Source: MGBC114844 sp910585855
GTDB lineage: Bacteria; Bacillota; Clostridia; Lachnospirales; Lachnospiraceae
NCBI GenBank assembly: GCA_965646165.1
Contig: CBFFYP010000059.1
Span: 1-29,365 of the forward strand
Direction of reading: 5' to 3'
DNA: 29,365 nt
Positions within the stretch are counted from its first letter, which is position 1, and every line of letters begins with the position of its first letter. The notes under the pieces are model-generated. The model ran no database searches, had not been told where the DNA came from, and was given only the letters and a program-made list of their open reading frames with translations. The position numbers were made by a program, and so were the translations under genes. Below are positions 1 through 7,162 of the stretch, one piece after another.

Positions 1-206
1 TCGAATATGAAGCCAGAGAAAAAGCCATCCGTGATCATAATCAACTTCTATATGAAGCAAAACAAAGTGGAATCCAAGAAGGCATCCAAAAAGGCGTCCA
101 AGAAGGCTCTCAAAAAGAGGCTCTCCGAATTGCAAAAGATTTACTTACCTTACATGTTCCAGATGAAACGATTTTAAAAAGTACCAAAATAACCGAAAAA
201 CAATTA
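1..206 (+). repeat. Direct repeat, copy 1 (paired with 869-1062)
   Basis: Bases 1-206 and 869-1062 are near-identical direct copies encoding the C-terminal tails of the two adjacent Rpn genes. Visible differences are a 12-base insertion in the Gly-rich repeat of copy 1 and a T/C change near 159/1015. Similarity stops abruptly after the codons for EKQL. Confidence 0.85.
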
Positions 207-239
207 CAATCTTTAAAAATGGGAGAAAATTATGTCTGA
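1..239 (+). CDS. Rpn-family PD-(D/E)XK nuclease, C-terminal part (cut by window edge)
   Basis: Only the last 78 codons are visible, read in the frame whose first full codon begins at base 3 and ending at TGA 237-239. The sequence is the charged C-terminal tail typical of the Rpn/COG5464 recombination-promoting nuclease or 'putative transposase' family. It includes a Gly-rich run of GIQEG / GIQKG / GVQEG / GSQKE units followed by a helical segment with IAKDLL and ITEKQL. The catalytic domain lies outside the window. The tail is almost identical to that of the next gene, with one extra 12-base unit in the Gly repeat, so the two arose by recent tandem duplication. Its last five residues (MGENYV region) diverge. 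The stop overlaps the next start by 8 bases, which suggests translational coupling. Confidence 0.8.
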   Translation, partial: EYEAREKAIRDHNQLLYEAKQSGIQEGIQKGVQEGSQKEALRIAKDLLTLHVPDETILKSTKITEKQLQSLKMGENYV

Positions 240-1089
240 TTTTTTAATGAAACCAAAAGTAGACTTTGCCTTTAAAGAAATTATGACAGATGAAAATGCC
301 CGCATTGGATTTTTATCTGCTGTTCTAAAATTAGAACCCAAAGAGATTCAAAAAACAAATCTTTTAAATACCAATCTCAGAAAACTACATCAAGATGAAA
401 AACAAGGCATTCTTGATGTTCGAATTCTTATGAATAACAACACAGAAATTGATATTGAAATCCAATTAGCGGAACTAAAAGTATGGGCAGATCGCTCCTT
501 ATTCTATCTATCCAAAATGTACACTGAGCAAATTCAGGAAGGACAAGCCTATCATGTATTCAAAAAATGTGTCAGTATCAGCATTTTAAATTTTACACTC
601 TTCCCAAAAGAACCCGAATTTTATTCTTGTTTTCGAATTATGGAAGAAAAACGGCATATTGTCTACACCGATAAAATGGAATTTCATGTCTTAGAACTTC
701 CAAAACTTCCAAAAGAATTAAAAGAAGATAGCAGCAAACTTTTATTATGGGCAAAATTTATCAATGCCGAAAAAAAGGAGGAATTTGAAATGTTAGCGGA
801 AAAAGATTCCTATCTCAATCAAGCCTATCAAAAACTTCAGGTTATCAGCCAAGACAAAGAAAAACGGCTCGAATATGAAGCCAGAGAAAAAGCCATCCGT
901 GATCATAATCAACTTCTATATGAAGCAAAACAAAGTGGAATCCAAGAAGGCGTCCAAAAAGGCTCTCAAAAAGAGGCTCTCCGAATTGCAAAAGATTTAC
1001 TTACCTTACATGTCCCAGATGAAACGATTTTAAAAAGTACCAAAATAACCGAAAAACAATTATTAGATTTAAAAAATAATAAATTATAA
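232..1089 (+). CDS. Rpn-family PD-(D/E)XK nuclease / putative transposase
   Basis: This 285-residue protein belongs to the PD-(D/E)XK nuclease superfamily group known as Rpn or 'PDDEXK_2 family transposase', whose E. coli members are DNA endonucleases that raise recombination. The N-terminal KPKVDFAFKEI segment is the usual family start. The likely catalytic residues are Asp62 (in GILDVRI) and Glu76-x-Gln78 (in EIDIEIQLAE), the E-x-Q version common in this family. Residues about 205-285 are a charged helix with Gly-repeat units (GIQEGVQKGSQKE) and a C-terminal ITEKQLLDLK helix. ATG 232 is preceded by GGGAGA and overlaps the upstream copy. The pair is the only plus-strand coding region. A short structured repeat unit begins about 50 bases after the stop. 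Whether the nuclease acts on these repeats is only a speculation from proximity. Confidence 0.85.
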   Translation: MSDFLMKPKVDFAFKEIMTDENARIGFLSAVLKLEPKEIQKTNLLNTNLRKLHQDEKQGILDVRILMNNNTEIDIEIQLAELKVWADRSLFYLSKMYTEQIQEGQAYHVFKKCVSISILNFTLFPKEPEFYSCFRIMEEKRHIVYTDKMEFHVLELPKLPKELKEDSSKLLLWAKFINAEKKEEFEMLAEKDSYLNQAYQKLQVISQDKEKRLEYEAREKAIRDHNQLLYEAKQSGIQEGVQKGSQKEALRIAKDLLTLHVPDETILKSTKITEKQLLDLKNNKL

Positions 1090-1139
1090 TTAATTTATCA
1101 CTATCTGTAAAAAAATATAATTTCTACCGCTATTCCACC

Positions 1140-1275
1140 AACAGCGAGAGGCGGTTTACTCCTGTCCTTTGCCATAGACTTTCTTACCGTTTGGAGCGGA
1201 GCAGGCAAAAGACAGGAGCAAACCGCCTCTGGCGTCCCGTGAAAGCCAACCCTTTTCGGCAGCATCCCATCCTAT
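1140..1275 (+). repeat. Family A type I element, core-deleted short form (E0)
   Basis: The outer stem of type I is intact: GAGGCGGTTTACTCCTGTCC from 1148 pairs with the arm ending in AAACCGCCTC at 1229. Between the arms only about 30 bases remain, including the 3' strand of the inner stem (AGACTTTC, then GGAGCGGAGCAGG). The outer end reads TCTGGCGTCCCGTGAAAGCC, followed by the conserved CAGCATCCCATCC tail. The AT-rich linker with TATAAT at 1116-1121, which in full composites sits between types I and II, is kept upstream, but no type II half follows. This is a miniature derivative of the same element. The rest of the 1090-1324 gap shows nothing else. Confidence 0.85.
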
Positions 1276-1324
1276 CTCCAAAATTCAAATGAAAGTATCA
1301 ATCAAAATACAATCAAACAAACAT

Positions 1325-3919
1325 TTATTCCCCTATCTTTTGTGCAAAAGCCGTCAGCTTCTCTCCGTCTTTTGCAATCACAATTTCATCTCCGCCTTCT
1401 ACTTTCCCCCCTAAAATCAACTTAGCCGCCAATGTTTCCACTGTCTTTTGCAAATATCTTCTCAATGGTCTTGCCCCATAAACCGGATCAAATGCTTCCT
1501 CTACAATCCATTCCTCTGCCTCCTGTGTCAGCTTAATTGTAATCTCTCGATCCGCCAGTCGTTTATTTAAATCTGCCATCATAAGCTCAATAATCCGTCC
1601 AATATCTGCTTTTGTCAAAGGCTTAAATAAAATCGTTTCATCTAACCGATTTAAAAACTCCGGTCGAAAATGATTCCTTAAATCTCCCATTACCAAATCC
1701 ACAACTTCTTTTGCGATTTCCCCCTTTGCATCAATTCCTTCCAACAGATACTGTGAACCAATATTTGACGTCATAATCAAAATCGTATTTTTAAAATCCA
1801 CCGTTCTCCCCTGTGAATCCGTAATTCTCCCGTCATCCAATACCTGCAGCAATACATTAAATACATCAGGATGTGCCTTCTCTATCTCATCAAACAAAAC
1901 TACCGAATAAGGCTTTCTTCGAACAGCTTCTGTAAGCTGTCCACCCTCTTCATATCCTACATATCCGGGAGGCGCTCCAATCAAACGAGATACCGAATAT
2001 TTTTCCATATATTCAGACATATCAATACGCACCATATTATTTTCATCATCAAACAAACTCTGTGCCAATGCTTTTGCCAATTCAGTCTTTCCTACTCCGG
2101 TAGGTCCTAAGAACAGAAACGATCCAATCGGCTTAGATGGATCTTTAATCCCTGCCTTTGAACGAATAATCGCCTCAGATACCTTTGTCACACCTTCATC
2201 CTGTCCAATCACACGCTTATGCAATTCCTCATCCAAATGCAGTGTTTTGCTCCGTTCACTCTCCGTCAGCTTCGCAACCGGAATCCCTGTCCAGCGAGAA
2301 ATAATTCTAGAAATCTCTTCATCCGTCACCGCCTCATGCACCAAAGAAAGATCCTGATTTTTTACCTTTTCCTCTTCTGCCGCAAGCTGACGCTCCAACT
2401 CCGGCAGTTTTCCATACTGCAGTTCCGCTGCCTTATTTAAATTATACTCTCTTTGTGCAATCTGAATCTGATTGTTTAAATCCTCAATATCCTCTCTTAA
2501 TTTACTTAACCGCTCCACGGAATTCTTTTCATTATCCCACTGTGCTTTCATTGCATTAAACTGATCCCGAAGATCTGCCAATTCTTTCTGAAGATTCACC
2601 AATCGATCCTGACTTAATTTATCCGTTTCTCTCTTTAAAGCTGCCTCTTCAATCTCAAGCTGCATCACTTTACGGGAGAGTTCATCCAATTCTGCCGGCA
2701 TAGAATCCAGTTCCGTCTTTACTAATGCACACGCCTCATCCACCAAATCAATCGCTTTATCCGGCAAAAAACGATCGGAAATATAGCGATTCGACAACAC
2801 GGCAGCAGAAACCAATGCCGAATCGGTAATCTTTACTCCATGAAATACTTCATACCGCTCCTTTAGTCCACGTAAAATAGAAATCGTATCTTCTACGGTA
2901 GGCTCATCCACTAACACCGGCTGAAACCGTCTTTCCAAAGCAGGATCTTTTTCAATATACTGCCGATACTCATCCAACGTAGTTGCCCCAATACAGTGCA
3001 GTTCTCCTCTTGCCAGCATCGGTTTTAACATATTTCCGGCATCCATAGCCCCTTCTGTCTTCCCAGCTCCTACAATCAAATGCAGCTCATCAATAAAAAG
3101 AATAATCTCCCCTTCACTCTTTCGCACTTCTTCCAAAACCGCTTTCAGCCGCTCTTCAAATTCTCCCCGATACTTTGCACCTGCTACCAAAGCCCCCATA
3201 TCCAATGCAAAAATCTTTTTATTTTTTAATCCTTCTGGTACATCCCCACGCACAATTCGCTGTGCCAGCCCTTCTACAGCAGCCGTCTTTCCCACTCCCG
3301 GTTCTCCGATTAAAACCGGATTATTTTTTGTTTTCCTAGATAAAATCCGCACCACATTTCGAATCTCAGCATCTCGTCCAATCACCGGATCTAACTTTTG
3401 ATTCCTAGCCCGTTCCACCAAATCCTGTCCATATTTATTTAATGTATCATACGTTGCCTCCGGGTTGTCACTGGTCACTCTTTGATTGCCCCGCACAGTA
3501 GAAAGTGCCTGCAAAAACCGTTCTCTGGTAATGCCAAACTCCCGAAACAATTCCTTTATCACTGAATTTGGATTCTTAATCAAAGACAATACCAGATGTT
3601 CTACCGAAACATACTCATCCCCCATCTGCTTTGCCTCATCCTCAGCCGAAATCAGCACCTGATTCAAAGAATTACTGATATAGAGTTTTCCTCCAGAAAC
3701 CTTCACTTTCTTTTCTAAATCTTTTTTCACCCGATTTAAAAAATACTCCTGATTAATTTCCATCTTTTCTATCAACTTTAAAATCAAACTGTCTTCCTGT
3801 GTCAAAAGACTATAGAGCAAATGCTCCTGATCAATCTCCTGATTTCCATACTCATACGCCAATTTCTCGCATCCATTTACGGCTTCTATTGACTTTTGCG
3901 TAAATTTACTAATATTCAT
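1325..3919 (-). CDS. clpB: ATP-dependent disaggregase ClpB (Hsp100)
   Basis: 864 residues, normal for ClpB. ClpB extracts polypeptides from aggregates together with DnaK/DnaJ/GrpE by threading them through an ATP-driven hexamer. Visible domains are two Clp-N repeats (about 1-145), the first AAA+ module with Walker A GEPGVGKT (205-212) and Walker B IILFIDELH (272-280), and the ClpB-specific coiled-coil middle domain (about 405-525). The second AAA+ module has Walker A GPTGVGKT (605-612) and Walker B VVLFDEIE (673-680), followed by a C-terminal subdomain with GARPLRRYLQ. The middle domain and the absence of a ClpP-binding loop of the ClpA/ClpX type separate it from ClpC, ClpA and ClpE. ATG 3919 has TCCTCC (GGAGGA on the coding strand) at 3926-3931. 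It is monocistronic here, with its own promoter. No CIRCE or clear CtsR repeat was seen upstream. Confidence 0.97.
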   Translation of the reverse strand: MNISKFTQKSIEAVNGCEKLAYEYGNQEIDQEHLLYSLLTQEDSLILKLIEKMEINQEYFLNRVKKDLEKKVKVSGGKLYISNSLNQVLISAEDEAKQMGDEYVSVEHLVLSLIKNPNSVIKELFREFGITRERFLQALSTVRGNQRVTSDNPEATYDTLNKYGQDLVERARNQKLDPVIGRDAEIRNVVRILSRKTKNNPVLIGEPGVGKTAAVEGLAQRIVRGDVPEGLKNKKIFALDMGALVAGAKYRGEFEERLKAVLEEVRKSEGEIILFIDELHLIVGAGKTEGAMDAGNMLKPMLARGELHCIGATTLDEYRQYIEKDPALERRFQPVLVDEPTVEDTISILRGLKERYEVFHGVKITDSALVSAAVLSNRYISDRFLPDKAIDLVDEACALVKTELDSMPAELDELSRKVMQLEIEEAALKRETDKLSQDRLVNLQKELADLRDQFNAMKAQWDNEKNSVERLSKLREDIEDLNNQIQIAQREYNLNKAAELQYGKLPELERQLAAEEEKVKNQDLSLVHEAVTDEEISRIISRWTGIPVAKLTESERSKTLHLDEELHKRVIGQDEGVTKVSEAIIRSKAGIKDPSKPIGSFLFLGPTGVGKTELAKALAQSLFDDENNMVRIDMSEYMEKYSVSRLIGAPPGYVGYEEGGQLTEAVRRKPYSVVLFDEIEKAHPDVFNVLLQVLDDGRITDSQGRTVDFKNTILIMTSNIGSQYLLEGIDAKGEIAKEVVDLVMGDLRNHFRPEFLNRLDETILFKPLTKADIGRIIELMMADLNKRLADREITIKLTQEAEEWIVEEAFDPVYGARPLRRYLQKTVETLAAKLILGGKVEGGDEIVIAKDGEKLTAFAQKIGE

Positions 3920-4020
3920 ACTCTATCCTCCTCTATCTGCTTTAAAAAACTTTTAATAAAAAAATTTTATCTTCAAAATACCAAAAAACTTTTTAACCTT
4001 GTTTTATTTGTTCTACAACT

Positions 4021-4048
4021 AATATAACACACAGTTCAAAAAAATCAA
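4021..4048 (-). promoter_or_regulatory. Candidate sigma-A promoter for clpB
   Basis: On the minus strand TTGATT (4043-4048) and TATATT (4021-4026) are separated by 16 bases, about 100 bases upstream of the clpB start in an AT-rich stretch. The position and boxes fit a housekeeping promoter. Transcription start is not demonstrated. Confidence 0.5.
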
Positions 4049-4130
4049 GCCCCCAAATTATAAATATTCCCTAAAATCAATAAAAAAATCATAAATATAC
4101 TTAATAATATTCAATACATCTTTTGGAGAG

Positions 4131-4466
4131 AGGACGCCAGATTCGAAAACGGTGGGCATCCTGCTGTTCTGGTTTCCAAAAAGCAAGAAGTTCTAAGACT
4201 TCTGCCTTTTCCTTTCTCCAACCAGACAGACCGGGGCGCAATTCGCCCTCCTTTCAGCCGAAACGGAATGGATGTAAGAAAGGATTTTTCCAGCCACAAG
4301 ACCGCCTCTTCCCTATCATTCGGGCTAAACACGCCCCTTTTTTTTCACACCCTGCATAGAAGCAGGATGTGAAAAAAATCTTAGGTTTTCGAACAGAAGT
4401 CCAAGAACTTCTAACTTTTTTCCAAAGTCACTGCAGGCTGCCCACCATTTTCGAATCTGGCTGTTT
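4131..4466 (-). repeat. Family A type II structured element (E1, left half of composite)
   Basis: Terminal arms 4136-4164 and 4433-4461 are inverted copies matching at 27 of 29 positions, from GCCAGATTCGAAAA inward. Inside are a second stem (AGAAGTTCTaaGACTTCTG against its complement), a hairpin with arms CACACCCTGC / GCAGGATGTG flanked by T- and A-runs, and the block CGGGGCGCAATTCGCCCTC. The outer end is AGAGGACGCCAGA at 4130-4142. It is paired head to head with the type I unit at 4555-4906 through an AT-rich linker. Together they fill most of the 3920-4910 gap between clpB and the ABC transporter. Short open frames across it are not credible genes. Confidence 0.9.
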
Positions 4467-4554
4467 CTTGACCCCGGAACAAAAAAAGAATAATATCTAA
4501 ACTTTGCGGAAGACTTATTCTGTAATAAAATATAACTTCTATCACTATTCCACG

Positions 4555-4906
4555 AACAGCAAGAAACGGTTTACTCCTGTCCTTTGTCTGCGACTTCGGA
4601 GAACGGTTAGAAAGCCTTAGGCTTCTGTGGAAACATCTAGAATTTTTTGCATATCCTGCTTCTATGCAGGGTATGCAAAAAAAGGGGCGTGTTTAGCCCG
4701 AATGATAGAGAAGAGGATATCTTGCGGGTGGTAAAACCTTTCCTTACACCTGTTTCGTTTTGGTCGTTATGAGGGCGAATTGCACCCCGGTTCGTCCGGT
4801 TGGATGAATATAAATTAGAAGCCCTAGACTTTCTTTCCGTTCGGAGCGGAGCAGGCAAAGGGCAGGAGCAAACCGTTTCTGGCGTCCGGTGAAAGCCAAC
4901 AGCATC
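4555..4906 (+). repeat. Family A type I structured element (E1, right half of composite)
   Basis: Terminal arms 4562-4586 and 4856-4880 pair over 25 positions with one mismatch and one G-T. This copy has AGAAACGG/CCGTTTCT where other copies have AGAGGCGG/CCGCCTCT, a double compensatory change. The hairpin GCATATCCTGC-TTCTAT-GCAGGGTATGC lies at about 4647-4674. The GGGGCGTGTTTAGCCCG and GAGGGCGAATTG blocks and a GGTTCGTCC/GGATGAA stem follow. The outer end is TCTGGCGTCC (4878-4887) plus a GGTGAAAGCCAA tail, in which the CTCTTTCCGG segment seen in E2, E4 and E5 is missing. The tail ends 4 bases from the stop codon of the ABC transporter gene. Confidence 0.9.
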
Positions 4907-4910
4907 CCAT

Positions 4911-6656
4911 CTAACCACGCCCCTCAAACTGCATCCGATAAAGCTGTGCATAAGTCCCCCCCTGTTCCAAAAGCTCCGCATGTGTCCCGCTTTCCGCAAT
5001 CCCATCCTCTGTCAGCACCAAAATCCGTTCTGCATTTCGAATCGTAGAAAGCCGATGTGCAATTACAAAAGTTGTCCGATTCGCCGCAAGCCGTTCCAAC
5101 GAATCCTGCACCACCTTCTCACTTTGATTATCCAACGCCGAAGTCGCCTCATCAAAAATCAAAATAGGCGGATTCTTTAAAAATACCCGTGCAATCGAAA
5201 GCCGCTGCTTCTGCCCGCCGGAAAGTTTTATTCCCCTCTGCCCAATATAAGTATCATATCCCTCCGGCAGTTCCATAATAAATTCATGTGCATTGGCATT
5301 TTTTGCTGCCAAAATCACCTCTTCCTCTGTAGCATCTGGTCTTCCATAACGAATATTTTCCATTACACTTCCGGCAAATAAATAGACATCCTGCTGTACA
5401 ATCCCAATATTTTTCCGCAAACTCTGCATTGTAAAATCCCGTACATCCGTCCCATCAATCTTTACTGCACCCTCCGAAACCTCATAAAACCGAGGGATCA
5501 AACTGCAAAGCGTGGATTTTCCCGCCCCGGAAGATCCCACCAAAGCAATATATTCCCCCGGCTTCACCACAATATTGATATTTGTAAGCACTTCTTCCGT
5601 ATGCTCCTCATAATGAAATGAAACCCCTTCAAACAAAATTTCCCCCCGAACCTGTTTCATTTCCTTTGCTCCCTTCCGATCCTGAATATCCGGCTCTACC
5701 GACAAAATCTCCAAAAACCGTTCATAACCAGAAGCCCCATTTTGAAACTGCTCCGTAAAATTAATCAACTTTTTCACCGGCTCGGTAAAATTGTTGATAT
5801 AAAGTAAAAAAGTTACCAAATCTGTTACACTAACTGAACCCGCTGCAATCAATACCGCCCCAAATAAAATCACCAAAATCTGAATCAAAGTAGTAAAAGC
5901 CCCTAACCCGGCATGATAAATCCCCATATAGTGATAACTATTCTTCTTACTCTTTAAAAAATTTTCATTGCCGACTTCAAACTTTTTCATCTCAATTTCT
6001 TCATTTGCAAAAGACTTCACCACCCGAATCCCTGAAAGATTATCTTCAATCTGTGCATTAATATCCGCAATCCTAGCCCGATTCTGCTTAAAAACCCGCT
6101 TCATCTGTATATTATAATATCCTGCAAAAACCACCATAACCGGAATCAAAACAAAAGCTATCAAAGCCAGCTTCCAATTCACCAAAAGAAGAATCACAAA
6201 CGACCCAATCAGCTTAATCAAAGAAATCACAATATCCTCCGGTCCATGATGAAACAGCTCACTAATATCAAACAAATCCGTAGTCACCCTAGACATAAGC
6301 TGTCCCACCTTCTGCTCATCATAAAACGAAAAAGAGAGTTTCTGATAGTGTTCAAATATCTCACTGCGCATATTTGCCTCCATCTTCGCTCCCATCACAT
6401 GTCCATAATAAGCAATAAAATAATTACAATAACACTCTAAAATCACAAGTCCAATCATCAGTCCGCCAAGCCAAACAATCACTTCCAGTGCCTCCTCTGC
6501 CTCCCTTAAAAGAACTGTTCCCGTAATATAACGAACAATCAAAGGAATTACCAAAGTTACCGCTGCCCCCAAAAAAGCAAAAAACAAATCCGCTGCAAAA
6601 ACTTTCTTATAGGGCTTATAATATCCCAAAAAACGCTTCCATTTCTTCTGCTTCAC
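4911..6656 (-). CDS. ABC exporter half-transporter (multidrug/lipid type, membrane domain fused to ATPase)
   Basis: 581 residues, the usual size of a type IV ABC exporter half-transporter that works as a dimer in the cytoplasmic membrane. Residues about 18-300 form the six-helix membrane domain, with hydrophobic spans near 21-43, 58-80, 140-160, 162-182 and 255-275. The nucleotide-binding domain has Walker A GSSGAGKST (374-382), a Q-loop at VQQD (420-423), signature LSGGQKQR (478-485), Walker B ILIFDEAT (498-505) and switch His534. The substrate cannot be read from the sequence; drug, lipid and peptide exporters all look like this. The start is GTG 6656 with AAGGAG at 6665-6670. An out-of-frame ATG at 6661-6663 lies between them. 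No partner half-transporter gene is adjacent, so a homodimer is likely. The C-terminus (EGRG, then TAG) abuts a type I repeat. Confidence 0.93.
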   Translation of the reverse strand: MKQKKWKRFLGYYKPYKKVFAADLFFAFLGAAVTLVIPLIVRYITGTVLLREAEEALEVIVWLGGLMIGLVILECYCNYFIAYYGHVMGAKMEANMRSEIFEHYQKLSFSFYDEQKVGQLMSRVTTDLFDISELFHHGPEDIVISLIKLIGSFVILLLVNWKLALIAFVLIPVMVVFAGYYNIQMKRVFKQNRARIADINAQIEDNLSGIRVVKSFANEEIEMKKFEVGNENFLKSKKNSYHYMGIYHAGLGAFTTLIQILVILFGAVLIAAGSVSVTDLVTFLLYINNFTEPVKKLINFTEQFQNGASGYERFLEILSVEPDIQDRKGAKEMKQVRGEILFEGVSFHYEEHTEEVLTNINIVVKPGEYIALVGSSGAGKSTLCSLIPRFYEVSEGAVKIDGTDVRDFTMQSLRKNIGIVQQDVYLFAGSVMENIRYGRPDATEEEVILAAKNANAHEFIMELPEGYDTYIGQRGIKLSGGQKQRLSIARVFLKNPPILIFDEATSALDNQSEKVVQDSLERLAANRTTFVIAHRLSTIRNAERILVLTEDGIAESGTHAELLEQGGTYAQLYRMQFEGRG

Positions 6657-6713
6657 CTTTCATTCTCCTTATCTACTTTTTCTTTCATATAGTAACCATC
6701 TTCACATTGAAAA

Positions 6714-6863
6714 GAGGACGCCAAAAACCGAATGGTGTGCTATTCCGGGCCCGCTTGCGCTTAGCATTTCCTCGCAGCGGACACATAAGGCACGAAAATA
6801 CCGTGCCTAAGTGCCGGCGGGAAATGATGACCCTGCATAGCACTCCATTCGGCTTTCGGCTGT
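6714..6863 (-). repeat. Family B structured element, copy B1
   Basis: Arms 6727-6743 and 6837-6853 pair at 15 of 17 positions around a core shared with B2 and B3. Read on the minus strand, the core has GGGTCATCATTTCCCG, a hairpin AGGCACG-GTATTTT-CGTGCCT, GAGGAAATG and GGGCCCGG. CATTTCC pairs with GGAAATG. A small hairpin closes on the tetraloop GCAA (6755-6758, read on minus). The outer end is AGAGGACGCCA at 6713-6723. It faces B2 head to head across about 120 bases in which I see no gene. It lies just upstream of the ABC transporter start. Confidence 0.88.
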
Positions 6864-6983
6864 GTACTCCAGACCTCAAAAAAATTACAACACCCTCTGC
6901 AAACCTTCTCTCCGCTATCCAATTCCTTCAAGCAAAATCTCTACAAATATCACACTTCTTCACTTACTACAACACTGCTTTAT

Positions 6984-7146
6984 GGCTGAAAGGAACAGTC
7001 GGAATCCGAAGGGTGGTCTGCGCAGGGTCATCATTTCCCGTCGGCACTTAGGCACGGTACTTTCGTACCTTATGTGTCCGCTGCGAGGAAATGCTAAGCG
7101 AGAGCAAACCCGAAGCAGACTTCCCTTCGGATTCTGGCGTCCTCTC
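6984..7146 (+). repeat. Family B structured element, copy B2
   Basis: Arms 7003-7021 and 7115-7133 pair over 19 positions with one mismatch and one wobble. The arm sequence (AATCCGAAGGG...) differs from B1 and B3. The core is the same as in B1 and B3, with tetraloop GAGA at 7100-7103. The upper hairpin here can form as GGTAC-TTTC-GTACC rather than the AGGCACG version. The outer end is TGGCGTCCTCT (7134-7144), an 11-base perfect inverted match to the outer end of B1, so B1-B2 form a 433-base composite. It ends about 17 bases beyond the VWA gene stop. Confidence 0.88.
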
Positions 7147-7162
7147 CGCCCACAAAACCCCC

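Noticed and set aside
1871..2440. Plus-strand open frames inside clpB and other minus-strand genes
   Set aside because: They lie opposite strongly conserved coding sequence, have no ribosome binding site and resemble no protein family.
3920..4020. CtsR or HrcA (CIRCE) operator upstream of clpB
   Set aside because: The nearest match, AGGTTAAAAAGTTTTTTGG, does not contain two GTCAAA units, and no TTAGCACTC repeat exists.
4111..4332. Open frames in the repeats encoding similar peptides (with GGRIAPR) at 4111-4332, 15818-16063 and 18621-18827
   Set aside because: They run through the stems and the hypervariable segment, lack ribosome binding sites, and their similarity follows from repeat identity. 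Changes follow base pairing rather than codon positions.
4640..4690. Reading the GCATATCCTGC hairpin with flanking T- and A-runs as an intrinsic terminator
   Set aside because: In either direction the T-run comes before the stem and the A-run after it, so no U-tract follows the hairpin. It works only as an extended A-T stem.
4637..5005. Minus-strand frame overlapping the type I repeat and the end of the ABC transporter gene
   Set aside because: It is a shadow of the repeat (again the GAIRP-type peptide) and of a clear coding gene in another frame.
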